In this document: positions 15,237 to 22,030 of the stretch, piece by piece
Layout of the letters: every line of letters starts with the position of its first letter
Position numbering within the stretch: position 1 is the first letter of the stretch
DNA from: SG8-30 sp037443885
Lineage (GTDB): Bacteria > Pseudomonadota > Gammaproteobacteria > Steroidobacterales > Steroidobacteraceae
DNA length: 28,269 nucleotides
Direction: 5' to 3'
Assembly: GCA_037443885.1 (NCBI GenBank)
Contig: JBBINN010000010.1
Span: 1 to 28,269 of the forward strand
Program-made: the position numbers and the translations under genes
The notes under the pieces: generated by a model
Told to the model about the DNA's origin: nothing
Databases searched by the model: none
What the model saw: the letters and a program-made list of their open reading frames with translations, nothing else

Positions 15237-15842
15237 TCAATCGAGGTCCTGCGCCAGCGCCTGGCGCGATTCCTCGCCGAGACTCACCCCGTGGTCGTAG
15301 GCCGGGTGGCCCACGCCGACGCTGACCTGCGAGCCGGCCCTGACGGCCGCGCGCATCGCCGGTGTCAGCTCGAAGCGCAGCCAGTGGACCGAAGAGGTCT
15401 TCTGCTCGTTCTCGCGCTCGAGGTCCTCGTCGGCGACGGCCCAGACCCGCTCGAAGCCTGCCACCTGGACGTATGAACGCGACTCGACGCCCTTCATGCG
15501 CGCGAGCGCCGCCTTGCGCTCGTCGGCATCGGGAAACTCGATCATCATCGTCGCCTTCCAGTTGCCGCCGTCGGGAATCAGCGGATTGTAGGCGTCGAGC
15601 TCGTCCTGGATGCCGTCGGGCTCGAAGATGCGCTCCACCCGCAGCATCTCCTGCACCTGGTACTGGATCGTCAGCCGATCCTCGAACACCCAGGTGCAGT
15701 TCGGGCCGACCGCGACCGTGCGGGGTTTCTTGTGCGCGAGGACGCGGCTGCGGAAGTCGCCGCGCTGACGGGCGTACTGCTCGAGGCTGAACAGGTCCTT
15801 CGGCCGCAGCGGGCCGCGCAGCACGATGGCGGGGCTGGTCAT
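15237..15842 (-). CDS. DUF3501 family protein
   Basis: A 201-residue soluble protein of unknown biochemical function. It begins GPLRPKDLFSLEQYARQRGDFRSRVLAHKKPRTVAVGP, then has TWVFEDRLTIQYQVQEMLRVE and SSVHWLRFELTPAMRAA, the pattern I recall for DUF3501. It has a single Cys and no transmembrane segment or recognisable catalytic motif. The ATG at 15842 has AGAGGAG 9 bases upstream and is 16 bases after the Fe-S gene stop. A rubrerythrin, GlpC-like Fe-S protein and DUF3501 gene in this order recurs in many proteobacteria, so a joint role in peroxide or oxidative-stress handling is a reasonable inference. A terminator follows it. Confidence 0.85.
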   Translation of the reverse strand: MTSPAIVLRGPLRPKDLFSLEQYARQRGDFRSRVLAHKKPRTVAVGPNCTWVFEDRLTIQYQVQEMLRVERIFEPDGIQDELDAYNPLIPDGGNWKATMMIEFPDADERKAALARMKGVESRSYVQVAGFERVWAVADEDLERENEQKTSSVHWLRFELTPAMRAAVRAGSQVSVGVGHPAYDHGVSLGEESRQALAQDLD

Positions 15843-15858
15843 GGTCGGGGGACTCCTC

Positions 15859-17208
15859 TCAGATTCCGTAGGCGTGGCGCAGCAGGCTCAACGGGTGCTC
15901 GGGGCCCTTGCCCTTGTCGGCGAGCCCGTGGGCGATCTGCTCGCCGGCCATCGGGCAGTCGCTCGAGTAGTGGTCGGCGCCCGAGCCCGCAACACGCTGC
16001 ACGACCGGCCGGCCGATCTTGACGGAGGCCTGGTGGAACTCGGACTTCACGGCGTAGGTGCCGTTGTGGCCCGAGCAACGCTCGATCGCCTCGACCGTCG
16101 TGCCGGGCACCAGCTTCAGCGCGTCGCGGGTCTTCAGGCCGATGCGCTGCACCCGCAGGTGGCAGGGCACGTGGTAGGACACCTTGCCCAGCGGGTTCCT
16201 GAACTCCGTGCTCAGCCTGCCGGCCTTGTGGCGCAGCATCAGGTACTCGAAGGGGTCGAACGTGCGCGACTGGACCTTCCTGACCGCCTCGTCCCCGGGG
16301 AACATCAGCGGCAGCTCCTGCTTGAACATCAGAGCGCACGACGGCACGGGCACGACGATGTCGAAGCCCTCGTCCACCATCTGCGCCAGCCGCGGGATGT
16401 TGTGGTCCTTCAGCTTCTCGACGGCCTCGAGGTCGCCGAGCTCGAGCTTGGGCATGCCGCAGCACTTCTCCTGCGCGATCGTCGTGACCGGGATGCCGTT
16501 GTGCTCGAACACCGCGACTAGGTCCTCGTCCATCTGCGGCAGGTTGCGGTTGCCGTAGCAGGTGGCGAACAGTACCACCTTGCCGCGCGTCTCGGCGGTC
16601 GCGACAGCCTCGAGCGCCGGCTGGCGTCGGCGCGCGTCGCGCTTGTGGAAGGAGGCCGAGTGGTACTCGGGAACCGGCGCTTCGGGGTGCACGCCGAGAA
16701 CCTTGCCGAGCAGCTTGCGCGCGCCCGGGCTGCGGTTCGCGGCGTTGACGGCCTCGGAGACGACCGGGATGCCGGCGATGCCGCCGACCAGGTCGGTCGA
16801 GGTCAGCAGCTTGTCGCGGAAGCTCGCGCCCTCCTTGCGGAACTTGACCGCCTTGGCGCGCAGCATCAGGTGCGGGAAGTCCAGGTTCCACGGGTGCGGC
16901 GGCACGTAGGGGCACTTCGACAGGTAGCACATGTCGCACAGGTAGCAGTGGTCCACCACCTCCCAGTAGGCCGACCTGGGCACGCCATCGAGCTCACCGC
17001 TCGGCGAGCTGTCCACGTGCTCGAACAGAACCGGGAACGCGTTGCACAGGCTGACGCAGCGGCGGCAGCCGTGGCAGATGTCGTAGACGCGCTCGAGCTC
17101 CTCGAACAGCGAGTCTTCGTTCCAGAAGTCGGGGCTCTTCCAGTCGAGGGGATGGCGCGTCGGCGCCTCCAGGCTGCCCTCGCGTGAGGACGTGATCTGC
17201 TCGCTCAT
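15859..17208 (-). CDS. GlpC/HdrD-like (Fe-S)-binding oxidoreductase subunit
   Basis: A 449-residue soluble protein with two [4Fe-4S] ferredoxin clusters and two CCG-type domains. Cluster cysteines: C45, C48, C51, C55 (CHGCRRCVSLC) and C88, C91, C94, C99 (CYLCDMCYLSKCP; the last gap is four residues). First CCG domain: C217, C249-C250 (EKCCGMPKLELGD) and C291. Second: C349 (VPCHLR), C378 in a CSG variant (RCSGHNGTY) and C418 (SDCPMAGEQ). GlpC and HdrD families carry this layout and pass electrons between dehydrogenases and quinone or disulfide acceptors. Here it probably supplies electrons to, or takes them from, the rubrerythrin encoded upstream; that is inference. The start is ATG at 17208, with GGCGGAAG upstream; a GTG at 17253 lies inside a terminator stem and is rejected. 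Confidence 0.88.
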   Translation of the reverse strand: MSEQITSSREGSLEAPTRHPLDWKSPDFWNEDSLFEELERVYDICHGCRRCVSLCNAFPVLFEHVDSSPSGELDGVPRSAYWEVVDHCYLCDMCYLSKCPYVPPHPWNLDFPHLMLRAKAVKFRKEGASFRDKLLTSTDLVGGIAGIPVVSEAVNAANRSPGARKLLGKVLGVHPEAPVPEYHSASFHKRDARRRQPALEAVATAETRGKVVLFATCYGNRNLPQMDEDLVAVFEHNGIPVTTIAQEKCCGMPKLELGDLEAVEKLKDHNIPRLAQMVDEGFDIVVPVPSCALMFKQELPLMFPGDEAVRKVQSRTFDPFEYLMLRHKAGRLSTEFRNPLGKVSYHVPCHLRVQRIGLKTRDALKLVPGTTVEAIERCSGHNGTYAVKSEFHQASVKIGRPVVQRVAGSGADHYSSDCPMAGEQIAHGLADKGKGPEHPLSLLRHAYGI

Positions 17209-17232
17209 GCGCTTCCGCCTTTCAATGCCTCG

Positions 17233-17273
17233 AAAAGCCGACGGGGCGGGCACGGTGGCGCCCGCCCCGTCGG
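17233..17273 (-). terminator. Strong hairpin with T-run after rubrerythrin gene
   Basis: On the minus strand a perfect 14-bp stem, CCGACGGGGCGGGC (17273-17260) with its complement (17251-17238) and an 8-base loop, is followed by C and TTTT (17236-17233). It sits between the rubrerythrin stop and the Fe-S gene, so it probably trims expression of the downstream genes rather than ending the unit. Confidence 0.8.
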
Positions 17274-17301
17274 ACCTGTCACGCTGCCGGCCGGGACGGG
17301 C

Positions 17302-17718
17302 TCAGGCCAGCTGGTCCAGCGCCTTCTGGAAACGGTTGGCGTGCGAACGCTCGGCCTTGGCCAGCGTCTCGAACCAGTCCGCGATCTCGTGGAAGCCCTC
17401 ATCGCGCGCGGTCCTGGCCATGCCCGGGTACATGTCGGTGTACTCGTGGGTCTCGCCGGCGATCGCCGCCTTGAGGTTGTCCGATGTGCCGCCGATCGGC
17501 AGGCCGGTGGCCGGGTCGCCGACCTGTTCGAGGTACTCGAGGTGGCCGTGCGCGTGGCCCGTCTCGCCCTCCGCCGTCGAGCGGAAGACGGCTGCGACGT
17601 CGTTGTAGCCCTCCACGTCCGCCTTCTGGGCGAAATACAGGTAGCGGCGATTCGCCTGCGACTCGCCGGCGAATGCTTCCTTCAGGTTGTTCTCGGTCTT
17701 GCTGCCCTTGAGGTTCAC
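17302..17718 (-). CDS. Rubrerythrin, short form without rubredoxin domain
   Basis: A 138-residue ferritin-like diiron protein. The two helix-pair motifs are visible: E19 in AGESQANRRY, E52 and H55 in AEGETGHAH; E89 in AGETHEY, E92, and E123 with H126 in KAERSHANRF. Rubrerythrins reduce hydrogen peroxide. Classical ones end in a Cys4 rubredoxin domain; this protein has no cysteine at all, so it must receive electrons from a partner, plausibly the Fe-S protein encoded next. The GTG at 17718 has GAGGAGGAAG upstream, a very strong ribosome-binding site. First gene of the rubrerythrin/Fe-S/DUF3501 set, with a palindromic site and putative promoter upstream. Confidence 0.92.
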   Translation of the reverse strand: MNLKGSKTENNLKEAFAGESQANRRYLYFAQKADVEGYNDVAAVFRSTAEGETGHAHGHLEYLEQVGDPATGLPIGGTSDNLKAAIAGETHEYTDMYPGMARTARDEGFHEIADWFETLAKAERSHANRFQKALDQLA

Positions 17719-17775
17719 TGCGACTTCCTCCTCGGCTGGTGAAACGGCTGTGGATTCTCGCGTGTCGGACCTCGT

Positions 17776-17790
17776 TTAGACATGGTCTAA
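17776..17790. promoter_or_regulatory. Palindrome TTAGAC-ATG-GTCTAA, candidate operator upstream of rubrerythrin
   Basis: A perfect 6-bp inverted repeat with a 3-base spacer, 58 bases upstream of the rubrerythrin start. It lies just downstream of the start predicted from the promoter at 17802-17830, a typical repressor position. The layout recalls boxes of Fur-superfamily regulators (for example the Irr-type TTTAGAAnnnTTCTAAA), but the half-site differs and the regulator is unknown. Confidence 0.45.
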
Positions 17791-17801
17791 CACCCGTTTC
17801 G

Positions 17802-17830
17802 ATCTTCCGACGCGGCGGCAGCCAAGTCAA
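17802..17830 (-). promoter_or_regulatory. Putative promoter for the rubrerythrin unit
   Basis: On the minus strand TTGACT (17830-17825, 5 of 6) and GAAGAT (17807-17802, 3 of 6) are 17 bases apart. The -10 is weak, which would fit an activated or repressed gene. Confidence 0.3.
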
Positions 17831-17879
17831 CCGCGCGGACCACGGCCAGCGCCCTGCTGAAAGCCGGCGCCCGGACGCG

Positions 17880-17907
17880 TTGACCGGCCGCACCCGACCT
17901 GTAAAAG
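17880..17907 (+). promoter_or_regulatory. Putative promoter for xseB-ispA
   Basis: TTGACC (17880-17885, 5 of 6) and TAAAAG (17902-17907, 4 of 6) are 16 bases apart. The start near 17914 gives a 31-base leader to xseB. Confidence 0.4.
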
Positions 17908-17914
17908 TTACAGG
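17898..17914. promoter_or_regulatory. Palindrome CCTGTAA-AAG-TTACAGG over the xseB -10
   Basis: A perfect 7-bp inverted repeat with a 3-base spacer that covers the predicted -10 of xseB. It could be an operator for a dimeric repressor. It differs in sequence from the palindrome at 17776-17790 but has the same 3-base spacing. Confidence 0.4.
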
Positions 17915-17944
17915 GATCCCGCACAGGCCGAATCGCGACAAACC

Positions 17945-18196
17945 GTGTCCCGCAAGCCCCGCACGACCGACTTCGAGGCCTCGATGGCCGAGCTCGAGCA
18001 GATCGTCGAGCGCCTCGAGCAGGGGGACCTGCCGCTCGAGGAGTCCCTGCGCCAGTTCGAGCGCGGGGTCGCCCTTACCCGCAGCTGCGAGGCCGCGCTC
18101 AAGCAGGCCGAGCAGAAGGTCAAGGTGCTGAGCCAACGGCCAGGTACCGAGCCCGGGCTCGAGGACTTCGAGCCCGAAGACGGGGACGAGGCCTGA
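17945..18196 (+). CDS. xseB: Exodeoxyribonuclease VII small subunit
   Basis: An 83-residue helical protein with the XseB pattern: DFEASMAELEQIVERLEQGD then LPLEESLRQFERGVALTRSCEAALKQAEQKVKVL, followed by an acidic tail. XseB forms helical bundles on XseA to make the ExoVII nuclease that trims single-stranded DNA. The start is GTG at 17945; no ATG exists and the ribosome-binding site is weak. The gene opens the xseB-ispA cluster, as in many beta- and gammaproteobacteria; xseA is not in the window. Confidence 0.93.
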   Translation: MSRKPRTTDFEASMAELEQIVERLEQGDLPLEESLRQFERGVALTRSCEAALKQAEQKVKVLSQRPGTEPGLEDFEPEDGDEA

Positions 18197-18204
18197 ACCC
18201 CGCC

Positions 18205-19106
18205 GTGGCAGCCGTCGATGAGGATCTCCACCAGCGCGTGGAGCGCTATCGGCTGCGCGTCGAGGCAGCGCTCGACCAGCTGCTGCCTGCCGCGTCCCGG
18301 CCGCCCGAGCGCCTGCACGAGGCCATGCGCTACGCCGTCCTCGGCCCGGGCAAGCGGGTGCGCCCGATCCTCTGCTACCTGACCGGCGATGCAGTCGGCG
18401 TCGAGCCGGCGCGGCTCGACGGGCCGGCGGCCGCGGTCGAGATCATCCACGCCTACTCGCTGGTGCACGACGACCTGCCGGCGATGGACGACGACGACCT
18501 GCGCCGCGGCCGGCCGACCACCCACCGCGCCTTCGACGAGGCCACGGCGATCCTCGCGGGCGACGCCCTGCAGGTACTCGCCTTCGAGATCCTCGCCACG
18601 GACCCGGCGATGGTCGAGTCCGCGGCGGCACGGCTCGCGGTCATCCGGGTCCTGGCAGCTGCCAGCGGCACCGGCGGGATGGCCGGCGGCCAGGCCATGG
18701 ATCTTGCCGCGGTCGGCGCCCGCCTCAGCCTGGCCGAGGTCGAGGAGATGCACCGGCGCAAGACCGGCGCCCTGATCGAGGCCAGCGTCCTGATGGCGGC
18801 AGACTCGCAGCCGGGGCTGCCGGCGGCACGCCGCGCCGCGCTGGCGCGCTACGCCACCGCCCTTGGCCTCAGCTTCCAGATCGTGGACGACCTGCTCGAC
18901 GTCGAGGGCGAAGCCATCGTCGTCGGCAAGCCGGTCCGCGCCGACGCGGCCTCGGAGAAGCCGACCTTTCCGGCCATGGCGGGCGTCGCGGCTGCGCATG
19001 CGCGCGTGGAGGCCCTGTGCGCCGAGTCGCTGGACGCGCTCGAGGGCTTCGGCCCGGAGGCGGACGGCCTGCGCGAGCTCGCCCGCTATGTGGCCACCCG
19101 TCGCCA
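18205..19106 (+). CDS. ispA: Polyprenyl (farnesyl) diphosphate synthase, 3' end lost in N run
   Basis: Trans-prenyltransferase that condenses isopentenyl diphosphate with dimethylallyl/geranyl diphosphate. About 300 residues are visible. First Asp-rich motif: LVHDDLPAMDDDDLRRGRPTTH with D89, D90 and D95 (the four-residue insertion of bacterial FPP synthases); second: QIVDDLLDVEGE with D228, D229, D232. GKRVRP (50-53) and GGQAMDL are also standard. The GTG at 18205 is 8 bases after the xseB stop. The last visible residues, LRELARYVATRR, align with the last helix of IspA, so only a few residues and the stop are missing in the N run. Product length (C15) is inferred from family and operon. Confidence 0.94.
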
Positions 19107-19116
19107 NNNNNNNNNN
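19107..19116. other. Assembly gap (10 N) at the ispA 3' end
   Basis: Ten Ns of nominal length remove the ispA stop codon. Only 39 bases separate it from the dxs start. Any frame read through it into 19146 is not real. Confidence 0.95.
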
Positions 19117-19143
19117 ACTAGGCCCCTTGCGGGCCGACTCGGT

Positions 19144-19149
19144 TAGACT
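19144..19149 (+). promoter_or_regulatory. Possible -10 of a leaderless dxs promoter
   Basis: TAGACT (4 of 6 to TATAAT) ends six bases before the dxs ATG, the same distance as at the SCO1 gene. The -35 region, if any, falls around the N run and cannot be read. There is no ribosome-binding site before the ATG. Confidence 0.35.
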
Positions 19150-19155
19150 TCGCGG

Positions 19156-21051
19156 ATGGCCGACGACACCTACCCGAGGCTCACTGCGATCGCCTCGCCC
19201 GAGGACCTGCGCCGCCTGCCGCAATCGGAGCTGCCCGCGGTCGCCGCCGAATTGCGCGAGTACCTCGTGCAGACGGTCGCGCGCATGGGCGGCCACTTCG
19301 CGGCCGGCCTGGGCACGGTCGAGCTGACCGTCGCCCTGCACTACGTCTACGACACGCCGCACGACCGCCTCGTCTGGGACGTGGGCCACCAGGCCTACCC
19401 CCACAAGGTCCTGACCGGCCGCCGCGACCGGCTCGCCACCATCAAGCTGAAGGACGGCCTGGCGCCCTTTCCCTGCCGCCGGGAGAGCGACTACGACACC
19501 TTCGGCGTCGGACATTCCAGCACCTCGATCAGCGCCGCCCTCGGCATGGCCATCGCCAACGAGCGCAGTGGCGGCAACCGGCGCGTCGTGGCCGTGATCG
19601 GCGACGGCGCCATCAGCGCCGGCATGGCCTGGGAAGCGATGAACCATGCCGGCAGCCTCGACAACGACCTGCTGGTGGTGCTGAACGACAACGACATGTC
19701 CATCTCGCGCAACGTGGGCGCGCTGTCGAATTACTTCGCGCGCCTGCTGTCGGGCCGGACCTACGACCACCTGCGCGAGAACTCCAAGAAGGTGCTGCGC
19801 AAGATGCCTGTGGCCTGGGAACTCGTGCGCCGCTCCGAGGTGCATGCCAAGGGCATGATCCTGCCCAGCACCGTGTTCGAGGAGCTCGGCTTCAACTACG
19901 TCGGCCCGATCGACGGCCACGACGTGAACCTGCTGGTGGAGACGCTGCGCAACATGCGCCAGCTGAAGGGCCCGCAGTTCCTCCACATCGTCACGCAGAA
20001 GGGCAAGGGCTACGCGCCGGCGGAGGCCGACCCGATCACCTGGCATGGTCCCGGTCCCTTCGACCCGACCAGCGGCCAGATGCGCAAGGAGTCCGGCAGC
20101 GGCCCGAGTTATTCGCAGGTCTTCGGCCAGTGGCTGTGTGACATGGCAGAGCTCGACCCCAGGATCGTCGGCATCACCCCGGCGATGCGCGAGGGCTCGG
20201 GACTGGTCGAGTTCGAGCGCCGCTTCCCGGAGCGCTATTTCGACGTGGCCATCGCCGAGCAGCACGCGGTGACGCTGGCCGCCGGTCTCGCCTGCGACGG
20301 CCAGAAGCCGGTGGTGGCGATCTACTCGACCTTCCTGCAGCGCGCCTACGACCAGCTCATCCACGACGTCGCCCTGCAGAAGCTGCCGGTGGTGTTCGCA
20401 GTGGACCGCGGCGGCTTCGTCGGGGGCGACGGCGCGACGCACCAGGGCGCCTTCGACCTGACCTACCTCCGCTGTATCCCGGACATGGTAGTGATGGCGC
20501 CGTCGGACGAGGACGAATGCCGCCAGATGCTCTATACGGCGACGACCCTCGAGCAGCCGGCCGCTGTCCGCTACCCGCGGGGACAGGGAACCGGGACGGT
20601 GCCCCAGCGCGAGATGCGGGCGCTGCCGGTCGGCAAGGCCGTCCTGCGGCGCGAGGGCCGCAGCGGCCTCGTCCTGCTCGCCTTCGGCTCGATGGTCCCG
20701 GCGGCCGAGCGCCTCGCCGCCAGCTACGACGCCACCGTGGTCAACATGCGCTTCGTGAAGCCACTCGACGAGAACATGTTGATGGAAGTCGCCCGCCGCC
20801 ACCGGGCGATCGTGACCCTGGAGGAGAACGTCGTGGCCGGCGGCGCCGGCGCCGCGGTGCTCGAGTGCCTTCAGGCCCATGGCGTGCAGCTGCCGGTCCT
20901 GCTGCTCGGCATCCCCGACCGCTTCATCCACCATGGCTCCCGCAACGAAAATCTTGCCGATGCCGGCCTCGATGACGCGAGCCTCAGGGTCGCCATCGAC
21001 CGGTTCTGGTCCCCGCTGGGCCTGCCGCGCGCAGTGCCGGCGGGCGCCTGA
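19156..21051 (+). CDS. dxs: 1-deoxy-D-xylulose-5-phosphate synthase
   Basis: Condenses pyruvate with glyceraldehyde 3-phosphate using thiamine diphosphate, the first step of the MEP isoprenoid pathway. At 631 residues the length is normal (E. coli 620). Thiamine site: GDGAISAGMAWEAMNHAG from residue 149, closing with NDND at 177-180. H47 (GGHFAAGLG) and H78 (DVGHQAYPHK) are kept, as is VGHSSTSISAALG. The transketolase pyrimidine part has FDVAIAEQHAVTLAAGLA with the catalytic Glu, and DRGGFVGGDGATHQGAFDL. The start at the ATG 19156 agrees with the family. Its product feeds IspA upstream; folE2 follows 34 bases downstream. Confidence 0.97.
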   Translation: MADDTYPRLTAIASPEDLRRLPQSELPAVAAELREYLVQTVARMGGHFAAGLGTVELTVALHYVYDTPHDRLVWDVGHQAYPHKVLTGRRDRLATIKLKDGLAPFPCRRESDYDTFGVGHSSTSISAALGMAIANERSGGNRRVVAVIGDGAISAGMAWEAMNHAGSLDNDLLVVLNDNDMSISRNVGALSNYFARLLSGRTYDHLRENSKKVLRKMPVAWELVRRSEVHAKGMILPSTVFEELGFNYVGPIDGHDVNLLVETLRNMRQLKGPQFLHIVTQKGKGYAPAEADPITWHGPGPFDPTSGQMRKESGSGPSYSQVFGQWLCDMAELDPRIVGITPAMREGSGLVEFERRFPERYFDVAIAEQHAVTLAAGLACDGQKPVVAIYSTFLQRAYDQLIHDVALQKLPVVFAVDRGGFVGGDGATHQGAFDLTYLRCIPDMVVMAPSDEDECRQMLYTATTLEQPAAVRYPRGQGTGTVPQREMRALPVGKAVLRREGRSGLVLLAFGSMVPAAERLAASYDATVVNMRFVKPLDENMLMEVARRHRAIVTLEENVVAGGAGAAVLECLQAHGVQLPVLLLGIPDRFIHHGSRNENLADAGLDDASLRVAIDRFWSPLGLPRAVPAGA

Positions 21052-21085
21052 ACCGCCCTGCCCGGCGCCATTACCGGATCAGCCC

Positions 21086-21901
21086 ATGACCGCCGTGACC
21101 GAACAGCCGCTCACCGCCGAGATCGAGGACGTGCAGGGCCGTGCGGACCTGCGCCGCATCCCGATCAACAAGGTGGGCATCAAGGACATCCGCCACCCGG
21201 TGCGCATCCGCGACCGCACGGGCGGCGAGCAGCACACAGTGGCTTCGTTCAGCATGTACGTGTTCCTGCCCCACGACTTCAAGGGCACGCACATGTCCCG
21301 CTTCGTCGAGATCCTGAACCGCCACGAGCGGGAGATCTCGGTGGAGACCTTCCGCGTGATGCTCGCCGAGATGACCGGCTACCTGGATTCCGAGGCCGGT
21401 CACATCGAGATGGCTTTCCCCTTCTTCGTCAGCAAGCGCGCGCCCGTCAGCGGCGTCGAGAGCCTGATGGACTACGCCGTGACGCTGGTCGGCGAGCACC
21501 GCCAGGGTCGCACCGAGACCTGGCTCAAGGTCGTCGTCCCGGTCACGACGCTGTGCCCCTGCTCGCGCGACATCAGCGAGTACGGCGCGCACAACCAGCG
21601 CTCGCACGTCACGCTGACCGCGAAGGTCCGCGGCCACGTCTGGCTCGAGGAGCTGATCGAGGTCGCCGAGCGCGAGGCGTCCTGCGAGCTCTACGGGATC
21701 CTGAAGCGCCCGGACGAGAAGTTCGTCACCGAGCGCGCCTATGACAACCCGAAGTTCGTCGAGGACCTCGTGCGCGACATCGCGGTGCAGCTGAACGCCG
21801 ATCCACGCATCGAGTCCTACGTTGTGGAGGCCGAGAACTTCGAGTCCATACACAACCACTCGGCATATGCGCGGGTGGAGCGCGAGAAGGCGGCCGGGTA
21901 G
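21086..21901 (+). CDS. folE2: GTP cyclohydrolase FolE2 (type IB)
   Basis: Makes 7,8-dihydroneopterin triphosphate from GTP for folate and queuosine synthesis. The 271-residue protein is of the FolE2 (COG1469) type, unrelated in sequence to FolE: it has DIRHPVRIRDR, VPVTTLCPCSRDISEYGAHN with the catalytic Cys in the LCPCS stretch (155-160), and the conserved C-terminal histidines in FESIHNHSAYARV. FolE2 does not depend on zinc, and in many bacteria it is induced under zinc limitation, but I see no Zur box and no independent promoter here. The ATG at 21086 is 34 bases after dxs; the frame is open further upstream but that overlaps dxs. Last gene of the xseB-ispA-dxs-folE2 cluster. Confidence 0.96.
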   Translation: MTAVTEQPLTAEIEDVQGRADLRRIPINKVGIKDIRHPVRIRDRTGGEQHTVASFSMYVFLPHDFKGTHMSRFVEILNRHEREISVETFRVMLAEMTGYLDSEAGHIEMAFPFFVSKRAPVSGVESLMDYAVTLVGEHRQGRTETWLKVVVPVTTLCPCSRDISEYGAHNQRSHVTLTAKVRGHVWLEELIEVAEREASCELYGILKRPDEKFVTERAYDNPKFVEDLVRDIAVQLNADPRIESYVVEAENFESIHNHSAYARVEREKAAG

Positions 21902-21923
21902 GAAGCAGGCCTCGTAGTTTCTT

Positions 21924-21951
21924 GCCGCGGCCGGGATCCGGCGGGGGGCGC
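21924..21951 (+). repeat. REP-like GC-rich repeat downstream of folE2
   Basis: Begins GCCGCGGCCGGGATCCGG and ends GGGGGGCGC; the same as 10821-10849 (minus) but for one C. It is followed by an imperfect hairpin with GCCCCGC (21957-21963) and GCGGGGC downstream. It fills the convergent spacer between folE2 and the kinase gene. Confidence 0.6.
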
Positions 21952-22030
21952 TTCTCGCCCCGCTGATGCTCGGCTGCGGGGCCCCCTCGACACCGCGACG
22001 TGTGCGGTCTGCGCCGATTCCGCCTGGCCG

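Noticed and set aside
13193..15325. Plus-strand open frame of about 710 codons opposite parE
   Set aside because: Composition (Arg, Leu, Val, His, Gln, Ala) is that of a reverse-complement shadow; parE on the other strand is complete with all motifs.
17209..17253. Longer start for the Fe-S protein
   Set aside because: The extra codons lie within the terminator hairpin; the ATG at 17208 has a good ribosome-binding site.
19117..19146. ispA tail read through the N run
   Set aside because: The N count is nominal, so the frame after it is arbitrary; the last IspA helix already ends at the gap.
17908..20934. Minus-strand open frame of about 1000 codons
   Set aside because: It is antisense to xseB, ispA and dxs, reads through the N run, is rich in Arg/Ala/Gly/His/Val typical of GC-rich shadow frames, and matches no family.
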